A DNA stretch of 64,000 bases from CAZJWC01 sp964550125 (GCA_964550125.1 CAZJWC010000004.1:73341-137340), one strand, 5' to 3'; counted from the first letter of the stretch, positions 26,902 through 35,767 are shown. The notes: generated by a model from the letters alone, not told the origin. Numbers and translations are program-made.

Positions 26902-27546
26902 ATGAAAGGAAAGAATTATGCAAAAGAAGGTAATAAACGAGCGTTAATGTACATTATTAGTGCAGTTGTAGTAGCAATTTTGGCTTTAGGAAGCGTTATA
27001 ACAATCGTTGCTGTATCAAATAACAAAAAAGTGCCTCTTGTAGATGAACTTGAAAAAGATAATGAAGTTGTTGAACTTCCTACTGACGAGGTTATTGTTG
27101 TTGAAGAACCTAGTGAAGAAGTCGCTTCTGTGATTAGATTTGTTAACCCTGTTGAGAGTGCCGAGGTTTCAAATACTTACGGGTTTTTCCATAACCAAAC
27201 TTTAAACTGGTATTATCTTCATACGGGAGTTGATTTTGCTTGTGATGCTGGTACTGAAATTAAGGCTGTATATGCTGGTACTATTGAAAGTATTATAACT
27301 GATGATGTATTGCTTTCAAATCAAATAACCATTGACCATGGCGATGGACTAAAGACCGTTTATACCTACATCAACCCACTTTCAACCATAAAAGTTGGGG
27401 ATAAGGTTGTTGAAGGACAGGCTATCGGTTTTGTGGCAGAAGCCACAGGTGATGAGTATCAGGCAGGTTCACATCTGCACTTTGAAGTAGTACAAGGTGG
27501 GAAAATGATTGACCCTGAAATTTATCTTGAAATTGCTGAAAAATAG
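26902..27546 (+). CDS. SpoIIQ-like M23-family protein
   Basis: 214 residues: a short cytoplasmic N-terminus, one membrane helix (about 14-35), an acidic linker (about 45-75), then an M23/LytM domain with 'HTGVDFACDAGTEIKAVYAG', 'ITIDHGDGLKTVYTYINP' and 'AGSHLHFEV'. SpoIIQ in the forespore membrane binds SpoIIIAH from the mother cell and forms the engulfment channel. The first metal-ligand segment reads 'LHTGVDF', and both 'HTGVD' and 'HLHFE' motifs are kept, so, as in many clostridial SpoIIQ proteins, zinc binding and endopeptidase activity remain possible. GGAGG lies before ATG 26902. A cell-wall hydrolase unrelated to sporulation is the alternative. Confidence 0.72.
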   Translation: MKGKNYAKEGNKRALMYIISAVVVAILALGSVITIVAVSNNKKVPLVDELEKDNEVVELPTDEVIVVEEPSEEVASVIRFVNPVESAEVSNTYGFFHNQTLNWYYLHTGVDFACDAGTEIKAVYAGTIESIITDDVLLSNQITIDHGDGLKTVYTYINPLSTIKVGDKVVEGQAIGFVAEATGDEYQAGSHLHFEVVQGGKMIDPEIYLEIAEK

Positions 27547-27554
27547 TAATAGAT

Positions 27555-27585
27555 AACACACTTGTGTAAACAAGTGTGTTTTTTA
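27555..27585 (+). terminator. Intrinsic terminator after spoIIQ-like gene
   Basis: AACACACTTGT / ACAAGTGTGTT stem with T run. Confidence 0.88.
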
Positions 27586-27633
27586 TGGTTGCAAAGTCTA
27601 AATGTAAATGATAAAATATGTTTGGAGATAAAA

Positions 27634-28413
27634 ATGGAAAAGATAAGGCTAAATTCAAACAATTTAAAAGTAATAGGTGCAATTTGTATGGTTGTTGATC
27701 ACTTTGCAGTAATTTTTGTTGAGTTATTACCGTTAAGTGTTTACTGTTTTTGCAGAATTGTGGGTAGGTTGGCTTTTCCTATATTTGCCTATCTTATAGC
27801 AGAAGGTTGCCGTTATACAAGGCATAAAGATAGATATTTTTTAACTGTCTTATTAGTTGGCTTAATTTGTATGCTAGGCTATATTCTTTTTACGGGTGGT
27901 TTGTATTTTAATGTACTAATTACCTTTTCCTTTTCAATTTTGTTAATTTATCTTTATCAACAAAGTGAGTGTGCGTTTGTTGACAAAAGGTTATTAAAGG
28001 AAATAATTTTTTACCTTTTAATATTTGCTTTTTTGGTAGCGATTTATTTATTTCAAAGTCTATCAAATACTTATCTTGTGCTCTTTTTTGAGGGTTGTGA
28101 ATTTGACTACGGGTTACTTGGTGTTATTTTACCCCTTCTTGCATATATTTTTAAAAATAAATGGTTAAAAATTTCAGTTTTTGCAGTTGGGTTAGTTGCT
28201 TTGTCACTTGAAAGTTTGTTTTCATTTTTCTTACTTGGCGATTATACCTTTGAAGCATATATTCAGTTTTTCTCCCTTTTGGTAATCCCTTTAATCTGCC
28301 TATACTCTGGCGAAAGGGGGAGATTAAAGATGAAGTGTTTTTTCTACATATTTTATCCATTGCAGTTTGTTTTGTTGTACGGACTATATATGCTTGTTGT
28401 GTTGATAATATAA
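27634..28413 (+). CDS. TraX-family membrane protein
   Basis: 259 residues with about eight membrane helices. The start 'NNLKVIGAICMVVDHF' followed by 'GRLAFPIFAYLIAEGCRYTRHKDRY' is the signature of TraX-like acyltransferases; TraX of F plasmid acetylates pilin, and chromosomal homologues in Bacillota are of unknown substrate. ATG 27634 has TTGGAGAT upstream; an in-frame ATG at 27562 lies within the previous terminator and is rejected. No conjugation genes are nearby. It precedes nth by nine bases. Confidence 0.82.
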   Translation: MEKIRLNSNNLKVIGAICMVVDHFAVIFVELLPLSVYCFCRIVGRLAFPIFAYLIAEGCRYTRHKDRYFLTVLLVGLICMLGYILFTGGLYFNVLITFSFSILLIYLYQQSECAFVDKRLLKEIIFYLLIFAFLVAIYLFQSLSNTYLVLFFEGCEFDYGLLGVILPLLAYIFKNKWLKISVFAVGLVALSLESLFSFFLLGDYTFEAYIQFFSLLVIPLICLYSGERGRLKMKCFFYIFYPLQFVLLYGLYMLVVLII

Positions 28414-28422
28414 GGAATAAAG

Positions 28423-29061
28423 ATGTCTAAAAAATATAAATATACTAATCAAATAATTTCAATTCTAAAAGATTTGTACCCTGACGCTAAACCTGCTTTG
28501 CAATATTCAACTCCTTATGAACTTTTAATCGCAGTAGTCTTATCGGCACAATGTACTGACGCAAGGGTTAATAAAGTTACAAGCGAGTTGTTTAAAAAAT
28601 ATAATACGCCTGAACAAATGGTTACATTAACCGTTCAAGAACTTGAAAAATATATATATTCTTGTGGTTTTTATCATAATAAAGCTGAACATATTTTGTC
28701 GGCGAGCAGAGATATAATAGAAAGGTTTAATGGCGAAGTTCCTTCAACGATAGAGGAATTGATGTCCCTTGCAGGTGTAGGTAGAAAAACAGCCAATGTA
28801 GTATATTCAGTTGCTTTTGAGGGGGACGTTATAGCCGTAGATACACATGTTTTTAGAGTTTCTAACAGAACGGGTATCGCTGAGGGTAAAACACCTTTAG
28901 AGGTTGAAAAAGGGTTAAATGTGGCAATAGAAAAAAAGGATTTAAGGTTTGCTCATCACTGGTTAATTTATCATGGAAGACAGGTGTGCCACTCTCAAAA
29001 ACCAAACTGTGAAGGGTGTAAGTTGAAAGAGTTTTGTAAATACTATTTAAGTAAGGAGTAA
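28423..29061 (+). CDS. nth: Endonuclease III
   Basis: 212 residues. Helix-hairpin-helix 'LMSLAGVGRKTANVV' (about 113-127) with the catalytic lysine, the catalytic aspartate in 'AVDTHVFRVSNR', and the 4Fe-4S cluster pattern C-x6-C-x2-C-x5-C ('CHSQKPNCEGCKLKEFC') near the C-terminus. It removes oxidised pyrimidines in base-excision repair with AP-lyase activity. Confidence 0.96.
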   Translation: MSKKYKYTNQIISILKDLYPDAKPALQYSTPYELLIAVVLSAQCTDARVNKVTSELFKKYNTPEQMVTLTVQELEKYIYSCGFYHNKAEHILSASRDIIERFNGEVPSTIEELMSLAGVGRKTANVVYSVAFEGDVIAVDTHVFRVSNRTGIAEGKTPLEVEKGLNVAIEKKDLRFAHHWLIYHGRQVCHSQKPNCEGCKLKEFCKYYLSKE

Positions 29062-29063
29062 AA

Positions 29064-29897
29064 ATGTATCAAATTGTTAAAAAAAGAACGCTAGCTGAAA
29101 AGACAGTTGAGTATGTTATAAAAGCACCCCTTGTGGCAAAACACGCTTTGAGTGGACAGTTTATAATTTTACATGTGGACGAAGATGGGGAGAGAGTCCC
29201 GTTTACTATTTGTGATTATGATAGAGATGAGGGAACGATAACTATTTTAGTGCAAGAAGTAGGGGCAACAACTGCAAGACTGGCTCAAAAAAATGAAGGG
29301 GAGTATATTGCTGATTTTGTTGGTCCCTTGGGTAATGCTACTGATTTAAGCGAATTTAAAAAAATAGTTTTAGTTGGTGGAGGAATAGGCACAGCAGTAC
29401 TAAATCCTCAAGCTAAACAACTTGCAAAAGATAATAAAAAACCTATCTCAATTATCGGTGCAAGGACAAAATCTCTCATAATGTATGAAGATAATTTTAA
29501 AAATAATAGCGAACGGCTTTTTGTTATGACTGATGACGGAAGTTATGGTGAAAAGGGGTTTGTTACTGAACCCTTAAAAATGCTGTTGCAAAACGAAAAG
29601 GATATTGACTGTGTTTTTGCAGTAGGCCCTTTGCCTATGATGAGAGCAGTATGCAATCTTACCAAAGAGTTTGAGGTAAAAACTATAGTAAGTATGAATC
29701 CTATAATGGTTGACGGCACGGGTATGTGTGGGGGTTGTAGACTCCGTGTTGACGGAAAGATTAAGTATGCTTGTGTTGACGGCCCTGAGTTTGACGGACA
29801 TAAGGTTGACTTTGATGAAGCGATAAATCGTTCAAAGGCATATAAAGTGTTTGAGACAGACAAATATTGCAAGATTAGAGGAAAAAACGATGGATGA
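29064..29897 (+). CDS. nfnA: NfnA-type ferredoxin-NADP reductase subunit alpha
   Basis: 277 residues of the sulfide/dihydroorotate dehydrogenase-like FAD/NAD family. An FAD-binding barrel with 'VPFTICDYD', an NAD(H)-binding half with 'LVGGGIGTAV', and a C-terminal 2Fe-2S cluster motif ('GTGMCGGCRLRVDG...YACVDGPEFD') are present. With NfnB it would form the electron-bifurcating NADH-dependent ferredoxin:NADP+ oxidoreductase, which balances NADH, NADPH and ferredoxin in anaerobes. The 3' end overlaps nfnB by eight bases. Confidence 0.88.
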   Translation: MYQIVKKRTLAEKTVEYVIKAPLVAKHALSGQFIILHVDEDGERVPFTICDYDRDEGTITILVQEVGATTARLAQKNEGEYIADFVGPLGNATDLSEFKKIVLVGGGIGTAVLNPQAKQLAKDNKKPISIIGARTKSLIMYEDNFKNNSERLFVMTDDGSYGEKGFVTEPLKMLLQNEKDIDCVFAVGPLPMMRAVCNLTKEFEVKTIVSMNPIMVDGTGMCGGCRLRVDGKIKYACVDGPEFDGHKVDFDEAINRSKAYKVFETDKYCKIRGKNDG

Positions 29898-31257
29898 TAG
29901 ACAAAAAATGATTGAGCGTGATGCAAAGGAAAGGAGTAAGGATTTTAAGGAAGTTGTTTTAGGCTTTGATGAGGAACTTGCTGTTAAAGAGGCAAAGAGA
30001 TGTTTACTTTGTAAAAATCCCCTTTGTATGAAAGGTTGTCCAGTTAATGTTCAAATTCCAGACTTTATTAAAAAGGTTAAAGAGCGTGATTTTGAAGGGG
30101 CTATAAATAAAATAAAAGAAACTAACAATTTGCCTGCCATTTGTGGTAGAGTTTGTCCTCAGGAAAATCAATGTGAAGGTAAATGTATCCGTGGAATAAA
30201 GGGTAGTCCTATTTCAATAGGTGCTCTTGAGCGTTTTTGTGCAGATTGGTCATTAAAAAACAAAAAGGTTAACCGCCAACAACCTCAAAAAAATCAATAT
30301 AAGGTTGCAATAATAGGTTCAGGGCCTGCTGGACTTTCTTGTGCGAGTGATTTGGCACTTGAAGGGGTAAATGTTACTGTGTTTGAGGCTTTTCATAAAC
30401 TTGGTGGCGTTTTAACTTACGGAATTCCTGAATTTAGGTTGCCCAAAAGCCTTGTACAAACTGAAATAGATAACCTTAAAGAACTTGGCATAAAGTTTGA
30501 AAAGAACGTTGTTATAGGAAAAACGCTATTCGTTGATGAACTTTTGCAAGAATATGACGCAGTTTTTATCGGTTCAGGTGCAGGCTTGCCTATCTTTTTA
30601 AATATTGAAGGAGAAGGACTTAACGGCGTATACTCTGCTAATGAAATTTTAACTCGCATTAACTTAATGGGAGCGTATAAGGTTGAAAGTGAAACCCCCG
30701 TATATAAGGGCAAAAAGGTTGTTGTTATAGGTGCTGGTAACGTGGCAATGGATTCAGCAAGAACGATACTTCGACTTGGTGCAGAAGATGTTACAATCGT
30801 TTATCGTAGAGGTAGACAGGAGATGCCTGCCCGTAAAGCTGAAATTGAACATGCCGAAGAAGAAGGTATTAACTTTGAGTTGTTGGCTAATCCTACAAAA
30901 ATCAATGGCGAAAATGGTTGGGTAAAGTCAATCACTTGCGTAAAAATGCAACTTACTGAGCCTGATGAGTCAGGTAGAAGAAAATCTGTTGAAATTAAAG
31001 GCAGTGAGTTTGATATTGCTTGCGATATGGTAATAGTTGCACTTGGCACAACCCCTAATCCTCTTTTAAAACAAACTCTGCCCAATTTAGAGGTTACTCC
31101 TAAGGGGACCGTTTTAGTTGATGAAAATATGATGACATCTATAAAAGGTATTTTTGCTGGTGGTGATGCTGTTACAGGTGCTGCTACAGTAATACTGGCA
31201 ATGGGTGCAGGCAAAAAGGCTGCAACTGGAATTATAAATTATATAAAAAGCAAATAA
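29890..31257 (+). CDS. nfnB: NfnB-type glutamate synthase-like subunit
   Basis: 455 residues from ATG 29890 (the frame extends to TTG 29851, which lies deeper within nfnA). The N-terminal part holds two cysteine groups for 4Fe-4S clusters ('CLLCKNPLCMKGCPVN', 'CGRVCPQENQCEGKC'). Two Rossmann folds follow: 'IIGSGPAGLSCASDLA' for FAD and 'VIGAGNVAMDSARTILRLGA' for NADP, and the C-terminal 'GIFAGGDAVTGAATVILAMGAGK' closes the FAD site. It pairs with NfnA. Classical GltD is an alternative, but the NfnA neighbour argues for the transhydrogenase. Confidence 0.9.
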   Translation: MDDRQKMIERDAKERSKDFKEVVLGFDEELAVKEAKRCLLCKNPLCMKGCPVNVQIPDFIKKVKERDFEGAINKIKETNNLPAICGRVCPQENQCEGKCIRGIKGSPISIGALERFCADWSLKNKKVNRQQPQKNQYKVAIIGSGPAGLSCASDLALEGVNVTVFEAFHKLGGVLTYGIPEFRLPKSLVQTEIDNLKELGIKFEKNVVIGKTLFVDELLQEYDAVFIGSGAGLPIFLNIEGEGLNGVYSANEILTRINLMGAYKVESETPVYKGKKVVVIGAGNVAMDSARTILRLGAEDVTIVYRRGRQEMPARKAEIEHAEEEGINFELLANPTKINGENGWVKSITCVKMQLTEPDESGRRKSVEIKGSEFDIACDMVIVALGTTPNPLLKQTLPNLEVTPKGTVLVDENMMTSIKGIFAGGDAVTGAATVILAMGAGKKAATGIINYIKSK

Positions 31258-31262
31258 TAGTG

Positions 31263-31296
31263 TTGCTCTGTTTAATCGGCAGAGCAATCATTTTTT
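31263..31296 (+). terminator. Intrinsic terminator after nfnAB
   Basis: TTGCTCTG / CAGAGCAA stem (8 bp), 9-base loop, TCA and then six T. Confidence 0.75.
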
Positions 31297-31313
31297 AAAC
31301 AAGTTAAAATGAA

Positions 31314-31342
31314 TTGACACTTAAAAATTTTTTTATTATACT
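31314..31342 (+). promoter_or_regulatory. Sigma-A promoter of obg operon
   Basis: Perfect TTGACA (31314-31319), 17-base spacer, TATACT (31337-31342), 29 bases before ATG 31372. Confidence 0.87.
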
Positions 31343-31371
31343 TTAAAAGTGCGAATTTAAAGGAGGTTGCT

Positions 31372-32643
31372 ATGTTTACCGATAAAGTAAAAATCACAAT
31401 TAAATCAGGTGATGGTGGCGATGGTATGAAGTCGTTTAAAAGTTTTAAAGGCATTGCTCAAGGTGGACCTGATGGTGGAGATGGTGGTAAAGGTGGTGAT
31501 GTTTACTTTAAAGCAGATAAAAATATGAACGATTTGTTCACTTTTACTATTACGTCTAAATACAAAGCAGGTAACGGCGAAAAAGGTGGTACAAATCTTT
31601 GCTCTGGTAAGACTGGCTCAGACATAACTATTTCCGTTCCGTTAGGCACGATAATTCGTGATTATGAAAGTGGTCGTGTGATTTGCGATATGTATAATGA
31701 CGGTGAGGTAAAACTTGTTGCAAAAGGTGGAAACGGTGGTAAGGGAAATGTACATTTTTGTTCGTCTAAAAGACATGCTCCTCACTTTGCTCAAACGGGT
31801 GAAAAAACTCAACCTCACACTTTGTTGCTTGAGTTAAAAGTTATTGCTGACGTGGGTTTAATCGGTTTTCCTAATGTAGGTAAAAGTACCTTACTTTCAA
31901 AGATAACCAAAGCACGCCCTAAAATTGCTAACTATCACTTTACAACACTATCCCCCAATTTGGGTGTGGTAAAGTTTTATGATAAATCCTTTGTTGTGGC
32001 TGATATTCCGGGACTTATTGAAGGTGCAAGTCAAGGAGTAGGGCTGGGACACGACTTTCTAAGACATATTGAGCGTACTCGTATGCTTTGCCATGTTGTA
32101 GATGTTTCAGGAGTAGAGGGTAGAGAACCTCTTGAGGATTTTTATAAAATTAATGAAGAATTAGAACAATACAGTGAAAAACTTGCATCTCTACCTCAAT
32201 TAGTAGTTTGCAATAAGTGTGATATATTTGGTGCAGAAGATAATCTAAAAATATTACAAGAAAAACTAGGCAAGAACTATAAGTTGTTTCCTATTACTGC
32301 TGTAAACGGAGAGGGAACAAGAGAGTTGATTGAAGGAATATTTGAGGTTTTAGAAACTTTACCTGAATCAGAGCCTTTACCTATTGATGAATATTTTGAA
32401 TTTGAAAAGCCTGATTCAAATTCTTTCGAAATTATCTTTGATGAGGAAGACAATATTTATGTCGTAGAGGGTGGACTAGTTGATATGTTATGTAGAAATG
32501 TAGTCCTTAATGATCCCGATTCAATGGCGTATTTTCAAAATATATTAAAAGAAAAAGGTGTTATAAAGGCTTTGCGTAAAGCAGGAGTAAACGAGGGCGA
32601 TACGATCATTATCGGGGACGTAGAGTTCGACTTTGTAGAGTAA
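31372..32643 (+). CDS. obg: GTPase Obg/CgtA
   Basis: 423 residues. A glycine-rich Obg fold (about 1-155, with 'GGDGGKGGDVYFKAD'), a G domain with 'GFPNVGKST', 'DIPGLIEGA', 'CNKCD', and a C-terminal OCT domain (about 345-420, 'IYVVEGGLVDML') characteristic of Bacillota Obg. It acts in 50S maturation and stress/sporulation control. A perfect AAAGGAGG precedes ATG. The usual rplU-rpmA neighbours are absent. Confidence 0.96.
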   Translation: MFTDKVKITIKSGDGGDGMKSFKSFKGIAQGGPDGGDGGKGGDVYFKADKNMNDLFTFTITSKYKAGNGEKGGTNLCSGKTGSDITISVPLGTIIRDYESGRVICDMYNDGEVKLVAKGGNGGKGNVHFCSSKRHAPHFAQTGEKTQPHTLLLELKVIADVGLIGFPNVGKSTLLSKITKARPKIANYHFTTLSPNLGVVKFYDKSFVVADIPGLIEGASQGVGLGHDFLRHIERTRMLCHVVDVSGVEGREPLEDFYKINEELEQYSEKLASLPQLVVCNKCDIFGAEDNLKILQEKLGKNYKLFPITAVNGEGTRELIEGIFEVLETLPESEPLPIDEYFEFEKPDSNSFEIIFDEEDNIYVVEGGLVDMLCRNVVLNDPDSMAYFQNILKEKGVIKALRKAGVNEGDTIIIGDVEFDFVE

Positions 32644-32653
32644 GGAGTTTAAA

Positions 32654-32947
32654 ATGTTAACAAGTAAACAAAGGAGTGTATTAAAAGGACTAGCATCAAA
32701 CCTTTCTCCCATAGGACAAGTGGGTAAGGGTGGCATTAATGATAATATGATTTCAGCATTTGACGAAAATTTAGAAGGCAGAGAGTTGATTAAGGTTAAT
32801 ATCTTATCAAGCGTTGATGACGAAACTAGAAGTATTGGTGAAGAACTTGCTCAAAAGTTAAAAGCTGAAGTGGTTATAGTAATAGGTAGAAAGGTGGTTT
32901 TATATAGAAAATCAAAAAGAAAGGACATAAAACATATTGAATTTTAA
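32654..32947 (+). CDS. yhbY: YhbY family RNA-binding protein (CRM domain)
   Basis: 97 residues forming one CRM domain: 'LTSKQRSVLKGLASNLSPIGQVGKGG' at the start with the GxxG-like loop, and 'VIGRKVVLYRKS' at the end. It associates with pre-50S ribosomal particles. Co-transcribed after obg with AAGGAG; nadD follows further down, the common Bacillota order. The last four bases overlap the end of the opposing gene. Confidence 0.92.
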   Translation: MLTSKQRSVLKGLASNLSPIGQVGKGGINDNMISAFDENLEGRELIKVNILSSVDDETRSIGEELAQKLKAEVVIVIGRKVVLYRKSKRKDIKHIEF

Positions 32948-33708
32948 GTCCTTCCAAGGTATCTTATAAAAGTTGCTACAAATAGTAGTATCGTACCACT
33001 AACTATATAGTAAATAGGGTAAAATGATACAAAACTTAGTAAAAGTATCATCAATCCTGACAGCAAAATAGGTTTATAATTAGAGCGTTTTAATGAGTTT
33101 AAAAGACGCTCTTTTATATTAGTATTTTTTTCTTCTAATTCAATTAAGTCAGGAATAAGGGAGTATCTTGCAAGGGCTGAATATACGTTTTTTATTTCCC
33201 TAATTTCAATTTTAAGAGTGCTTGCTAGTTGAGTTGCTTTTTGATTTATTGAATTACAAAATAAAAGTATTTCAAGTTTAGGGCAATCTTTTCTTATTTC
33301 AATTAGTTTGTCAGCATCTAACGGCTCAATCGTAAAGGCGTGATAAAGTGCTTTAACTTCCTCCCCTCTAGTTGCTAGTAAATATTTGTTGCAATCGGTT
33401 ATTTTAAAACCTTCCCTTTCAAATAGAGAGGTAAGCAAATTATTTAATTCAATTTTTTTTGATATTGCCAAAGTAATCATAAGCTTTTGCTCTTTATCGT
33501 TGTTTTCTTTTGAGATTATTCGCTTTTGATATTTTTTTCTCATTAAAAAAGAAATCAACAAAGTTATCATTATTGCAAAAATTAAAGATAAAAATATTGC
33601 TAAAATAAGGGAGCGTAAATAAAACCTAAAAATGCTAAACAGTATTATAAATGTAATTCCTAATGTAAATAAACTATCTAATAAAAAAGGTATTCGTATT
33701 TTTTTCAT
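32944..33708 (-). CDS. Uncharacterised membrane protein with a cytoplasmic domain
   Basis: 254 residues: two N-terminal helices (about 7-26 and 30-56), a soluble middle of about 145 residues, and two C-terminal helices (about 213-230 and 233-250). The middle part contains 'LFEREGFKITDC', 'EEVKALYHAF' and 'LLFCNSINQKATQLASTLKIEIREI', a spacing and wording reminiscent of the Mrr-like endonuclease fold ('...F...A...A..L.I.LI...'), but clear catalytic D-ExK residues are not all visible, so nuclease activity is not claimed. No ribosome binding site stands out at ATG 33708. It sits alone on the minus strand between yhbY and nadD. Confidence 0.6.
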   Translation of the reverse strand: MKKIRIPFLLDSLFTLGITFIILFSIFRFYLRSLILAIFLSLIFAIMITLLISFLMRKKYQKRIISKENNDKEQKLMITLAISKKIELNNLLTSLFEREGFKITDCNKYLLATRGEEVKALYHAFTIEPLDADKLIEIRKDCPKLEILLFCNSINQKATQLASTLKIEIREIKNVYSALARYSLIPDLIELEEKNTNIKERLLNSLKRSNYKPILLSGLMILLLSFVSFYPIYYIVSGTILLFVATFIRYLGRT

Positions 33709-33743
33709 ACTTCTGTTATTGACAGAAATTTTTTGTTTTAACC

Positions 33744-33772
33744 TTGATTTTTAATATACAGTGTAGTATAAT
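33744..33772 (+). promoter_or_regulatory. Sigma-A promoter of nadD-yqeK operon
   Basis: TTGATT (33744-33749), 17-base spacer, perfect TATAAT (33767-33772). Confidence 0.78.
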
Positions 33773-33811
33773 TGATTTAAATTTAGATTATTTGGAAATA
33801 AATATTTTAAT

Positions 33812-34993
33812 ATGAAAATCGGTGTTTTTGGTGGTTCGTTCGACCCTATTCAAAAGGAACATAAAAATATTGCATTAGAGGCTATAAAAACTCTATCACT
33901 AGATAAACTAATCGTCGTGCCTGCATATGTTCCACCCTTTAAGGAAAAGAAAAAACTTGCAAATTTTGACGATAGGGTTGAGATGGTTAAATTAGCCTTT
34001 AAAGATGTAGAAAAAGTTGAGGTTAGTATGATTGAGTATAATCCTAGTTCGCCTAACTATACCTATATCACTATGAACGAACTTAAAAATGAATATCCTA
34101 ATAGCGCTTTGTATCTCATTTTTGGCGAAGATTGCTTACTTTCGTTTGATAGGTGGAAAAAGCCTAAAGAAATTGCAAAAGTATGTTCAATAGTTCCCTT
34201 TATGCGTTGCGAAAACGGAACAAGTAAAGCAGATAAAAATAAAAACTATAAAAAGTTTTTAATAGAGTGTGATGAACTTTCAAAAAAATATAATGTAGAA
34301 GTTTTACCTATGAAGTATTTTAGCACCAACACTTCTTCAACGGCAGTGAGAGTTGCTTCAATATTTGGTATGGAACTTGAAAGTTATGTTGAAAGCGAGA
34401 TTGCAGATTATATCTACGCAAGACACCTATACAATAATCCCAAAGTTTCAAAGGGACTGAACTATCTAAAAAAGTCAAGAAAAGAGCATAGTTTTTATGT
34501 TACCAAAATGGCAATTAGCGTAGCAAACAAGTATGGTTTAAACGAAGAAAAAATCATTTTAGCCTGTGGTTTGCACGATGTTGCAAAGTATCTTGATAAA
34601 AACAGCAATGAACTTGAAGGATTTGATTTTAAAAAGTATGAAGATGTTCCTAATCAAGTTTTACATCAATATACAGGTGAGTTTGTTGCTCGGCAGGTTA
34701 TAGGCGAAACTGATAACGATGTTTTAAACGCAATAAAATATCATACGAGTGGTAGAGCAAATATGTCAATGCTTGAAAAGGTGGTTTTTTTGAGTGATAT
34801 GCTTGAGGAAACAAGAGATTTTCCCTCAATCAAAAAACTTAGAAAACTTTTTTATGAAGATATTGACCTGTGCTTATGCGAGTGTTTCAAACATCAAATA
34901 AATTATTTAAAGAAAAGCAAAAGCAAAATTTATCCTCTCACTTTAGAAGGTTATGAGAGTATAAAAAATAAAATTTTTTCAAAGGAAAAGTAA
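33812..34993 (+). CDS. nadD: NadD-YqeK fusion: nicotinate-nucleotide adenylyltransferase + HD hydrolase
   Basis: 393 residues. Residues 1-205 are NadD-like: 'KIGVFGGSFDPI', 'FGEDCLLSFDRWKKP', and 'SSTAVR' (the ISSTxIR motif). Residues 215-390 are a YqeK HD domain with 'HSFYVTKMA', 'GLHDVAKYLD', 'IKYHTSGRANMSMLEKVVFLSDMLE'. NadD makes deamido-NAD from NaMN and ATP; YqeK hydrolyses Ap4A. They are separate adjacent genes in Bacillus and fused in some other Bacillota and mollicutes. Oddly, the nucleotidyl-transfer motif HxGH reads QKEH here (after 'FDPI'): the first His is Gln and Gly is Glu, while the second His remains. The ribosome binding site is weak (TTGGAAA, distant). Confidence 0.87.
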   Translation: MKIGVFGGSFDPIQKEHKNIALEAIKTLSLDKLIVVPAYVPPFKEKKKLANFDDRVEMVKLAFKDVEKVEVSMIEYNPSSPNYTYITMNELKNEYPNSALYLIFGEDCLLSFDRWKKPKEIAKVCSIVPFMRCENGTSKADKNKNYKKFLIECDELSKKYNVEVLPMKYFSTNTSSTAVRVASIFGMELESYVESEIADYIYARHLYNNPKVSKGLNYLKKSRKEHSFYVTKMAISVANKYGLNEEKIILACGLHDVAKYLDKNSNELEGFDFKKYEDVPNQVLHQYTGEFVARQVIGETDNDVLNAIKYHTSGRANMSMLEKVVFLSDMLEETRDFPSIKKLRKLFYEDIDLCLCECFKHQINYLKKSKSKIYPLTLEGYESIKNKIFSKEK

Positions 34994-35001
34994 AAAGTAG
35001 T

Positions 35002-35352
35002 ATGACATCAAAAGAATTAGCAGAAAAAATATCTGCCTTTTTATCAAGTAAAAAGGCAGAAGATATTATTCAAATAAACGTAACTGAAAAAACAGGGGTT
35101 TGCGACTACTTTGTAATTGCAAGTGGTAGAAGTACAACTCAAGTAAAATCGCTTGCAGAGTATGTTGACGAAGAATTTTCAAAAAAAGAAAATAGACAGC
35201 CTTTGCGTACCGAAGGAATAAGGGAAGGAAGATGGGCTGTTATTGACTATGGTGATGTTTTAGTTCATCTTTTTAATGACGAGTCAAGAGTTTTTTATCA
35301 TCTTGAAAGACTTTGGGAAGACGGCTCAAATGTTACTAGGTATGAAGATTAG
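35002..35352 (+). CDS. rsfS: Ribosomal silencing factor RsfS
   Basis: 116 residues. 'VTEKTGVCDYFVIASGRSTTQVKSLAEYV' and 'EGIREGRWAVIDYGDVLVHLF' are the conserved RsfS/YqeL segments. RsfS binds uL14 and blocks subunit joining in starvation. Follows nadD-yqeK as in Bacillus yqeJ-yqeK-yqeL. Its end overlaps the opposing small gene by four bases. Confidence 0.95.
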   Translation: MTSKELAEKISAFLSSKKAEDIIQINVTEKTGVCDYFVIASGRSTTQVKSLAEYVDEEFSKKENRQPLRTEGIREGRWAVIDYGDVLVHLFNDESRVFYHLERLWEDGSNVTRYED

Positions 35353-35585
35353 TCTTCTTCAAAGTTTATCTTTTTTATCGGTTGATTAGGTTTATGTGAA
35401 GCCTTTTCAACGATATAATATACAACTTTCTCTTTTTCATGTTTGTCTTTTTCTGTTGAAGGTTTTTCAACCTCACTTTTAACAACAACGTTTGACAATT
35501 TGCTTTTAATAAAGCATATTGTACTAGTGCATAAAAAGAAAATAACACAAAGATAAAAAATACCTAAAAAAAATGAAAATATCAT
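35349..35585 (-). CDS. Small single-span membrane protein, unknown
   Basis: 78 residues: one hydrophobic N-terminal helix (about 3-27, 'FFLGIFYLCVIFFLCTSTICF') followed by a charged lysine/glutamate-rich tail. A strong SD (AAGGAGA) lies nine bases before the ATG, which supports expression. I do not recognise a family. It lies between rsfS and rpmB and points toward rsfS. Confidence 0.6.
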   Translation of the reverse strand: MIFSFFLGIFYLCVIFFLCTSTICFIKSKLSNVVVKSEVEKPSTEKDKHEKEKVVYYIVEKASHKPNQPIKKINFEED

Positions 35586-35670
35586 AATAGTTCTCCTTAA
35601 CGAAGTCTATTATAATATTTTATAGTTGTAATAATATGTGATTGTTTGCTTAAAAAAGTAGAAAAATGTA

Positions 35671-35704
35671 AAACAAAAAGGATGAAACAAAAAATTTCAT
35701 CCTT
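35671..35704 (-). terminator. Intrinsic terminator of rpmB
   Basis: On the minus strand a 10-bp stem (AAGGATGAAA / TTTCATCCTT) is followed by T-rich sequence. It lies 64 bases after the rpmB stop. Confidence 0.78.
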
Positions 35705-35767
35705 GCTTACAAGATTATATCTTATAAATTTCTACTATGGCTGTTAACCTACATTTTAAGTTTAAAA

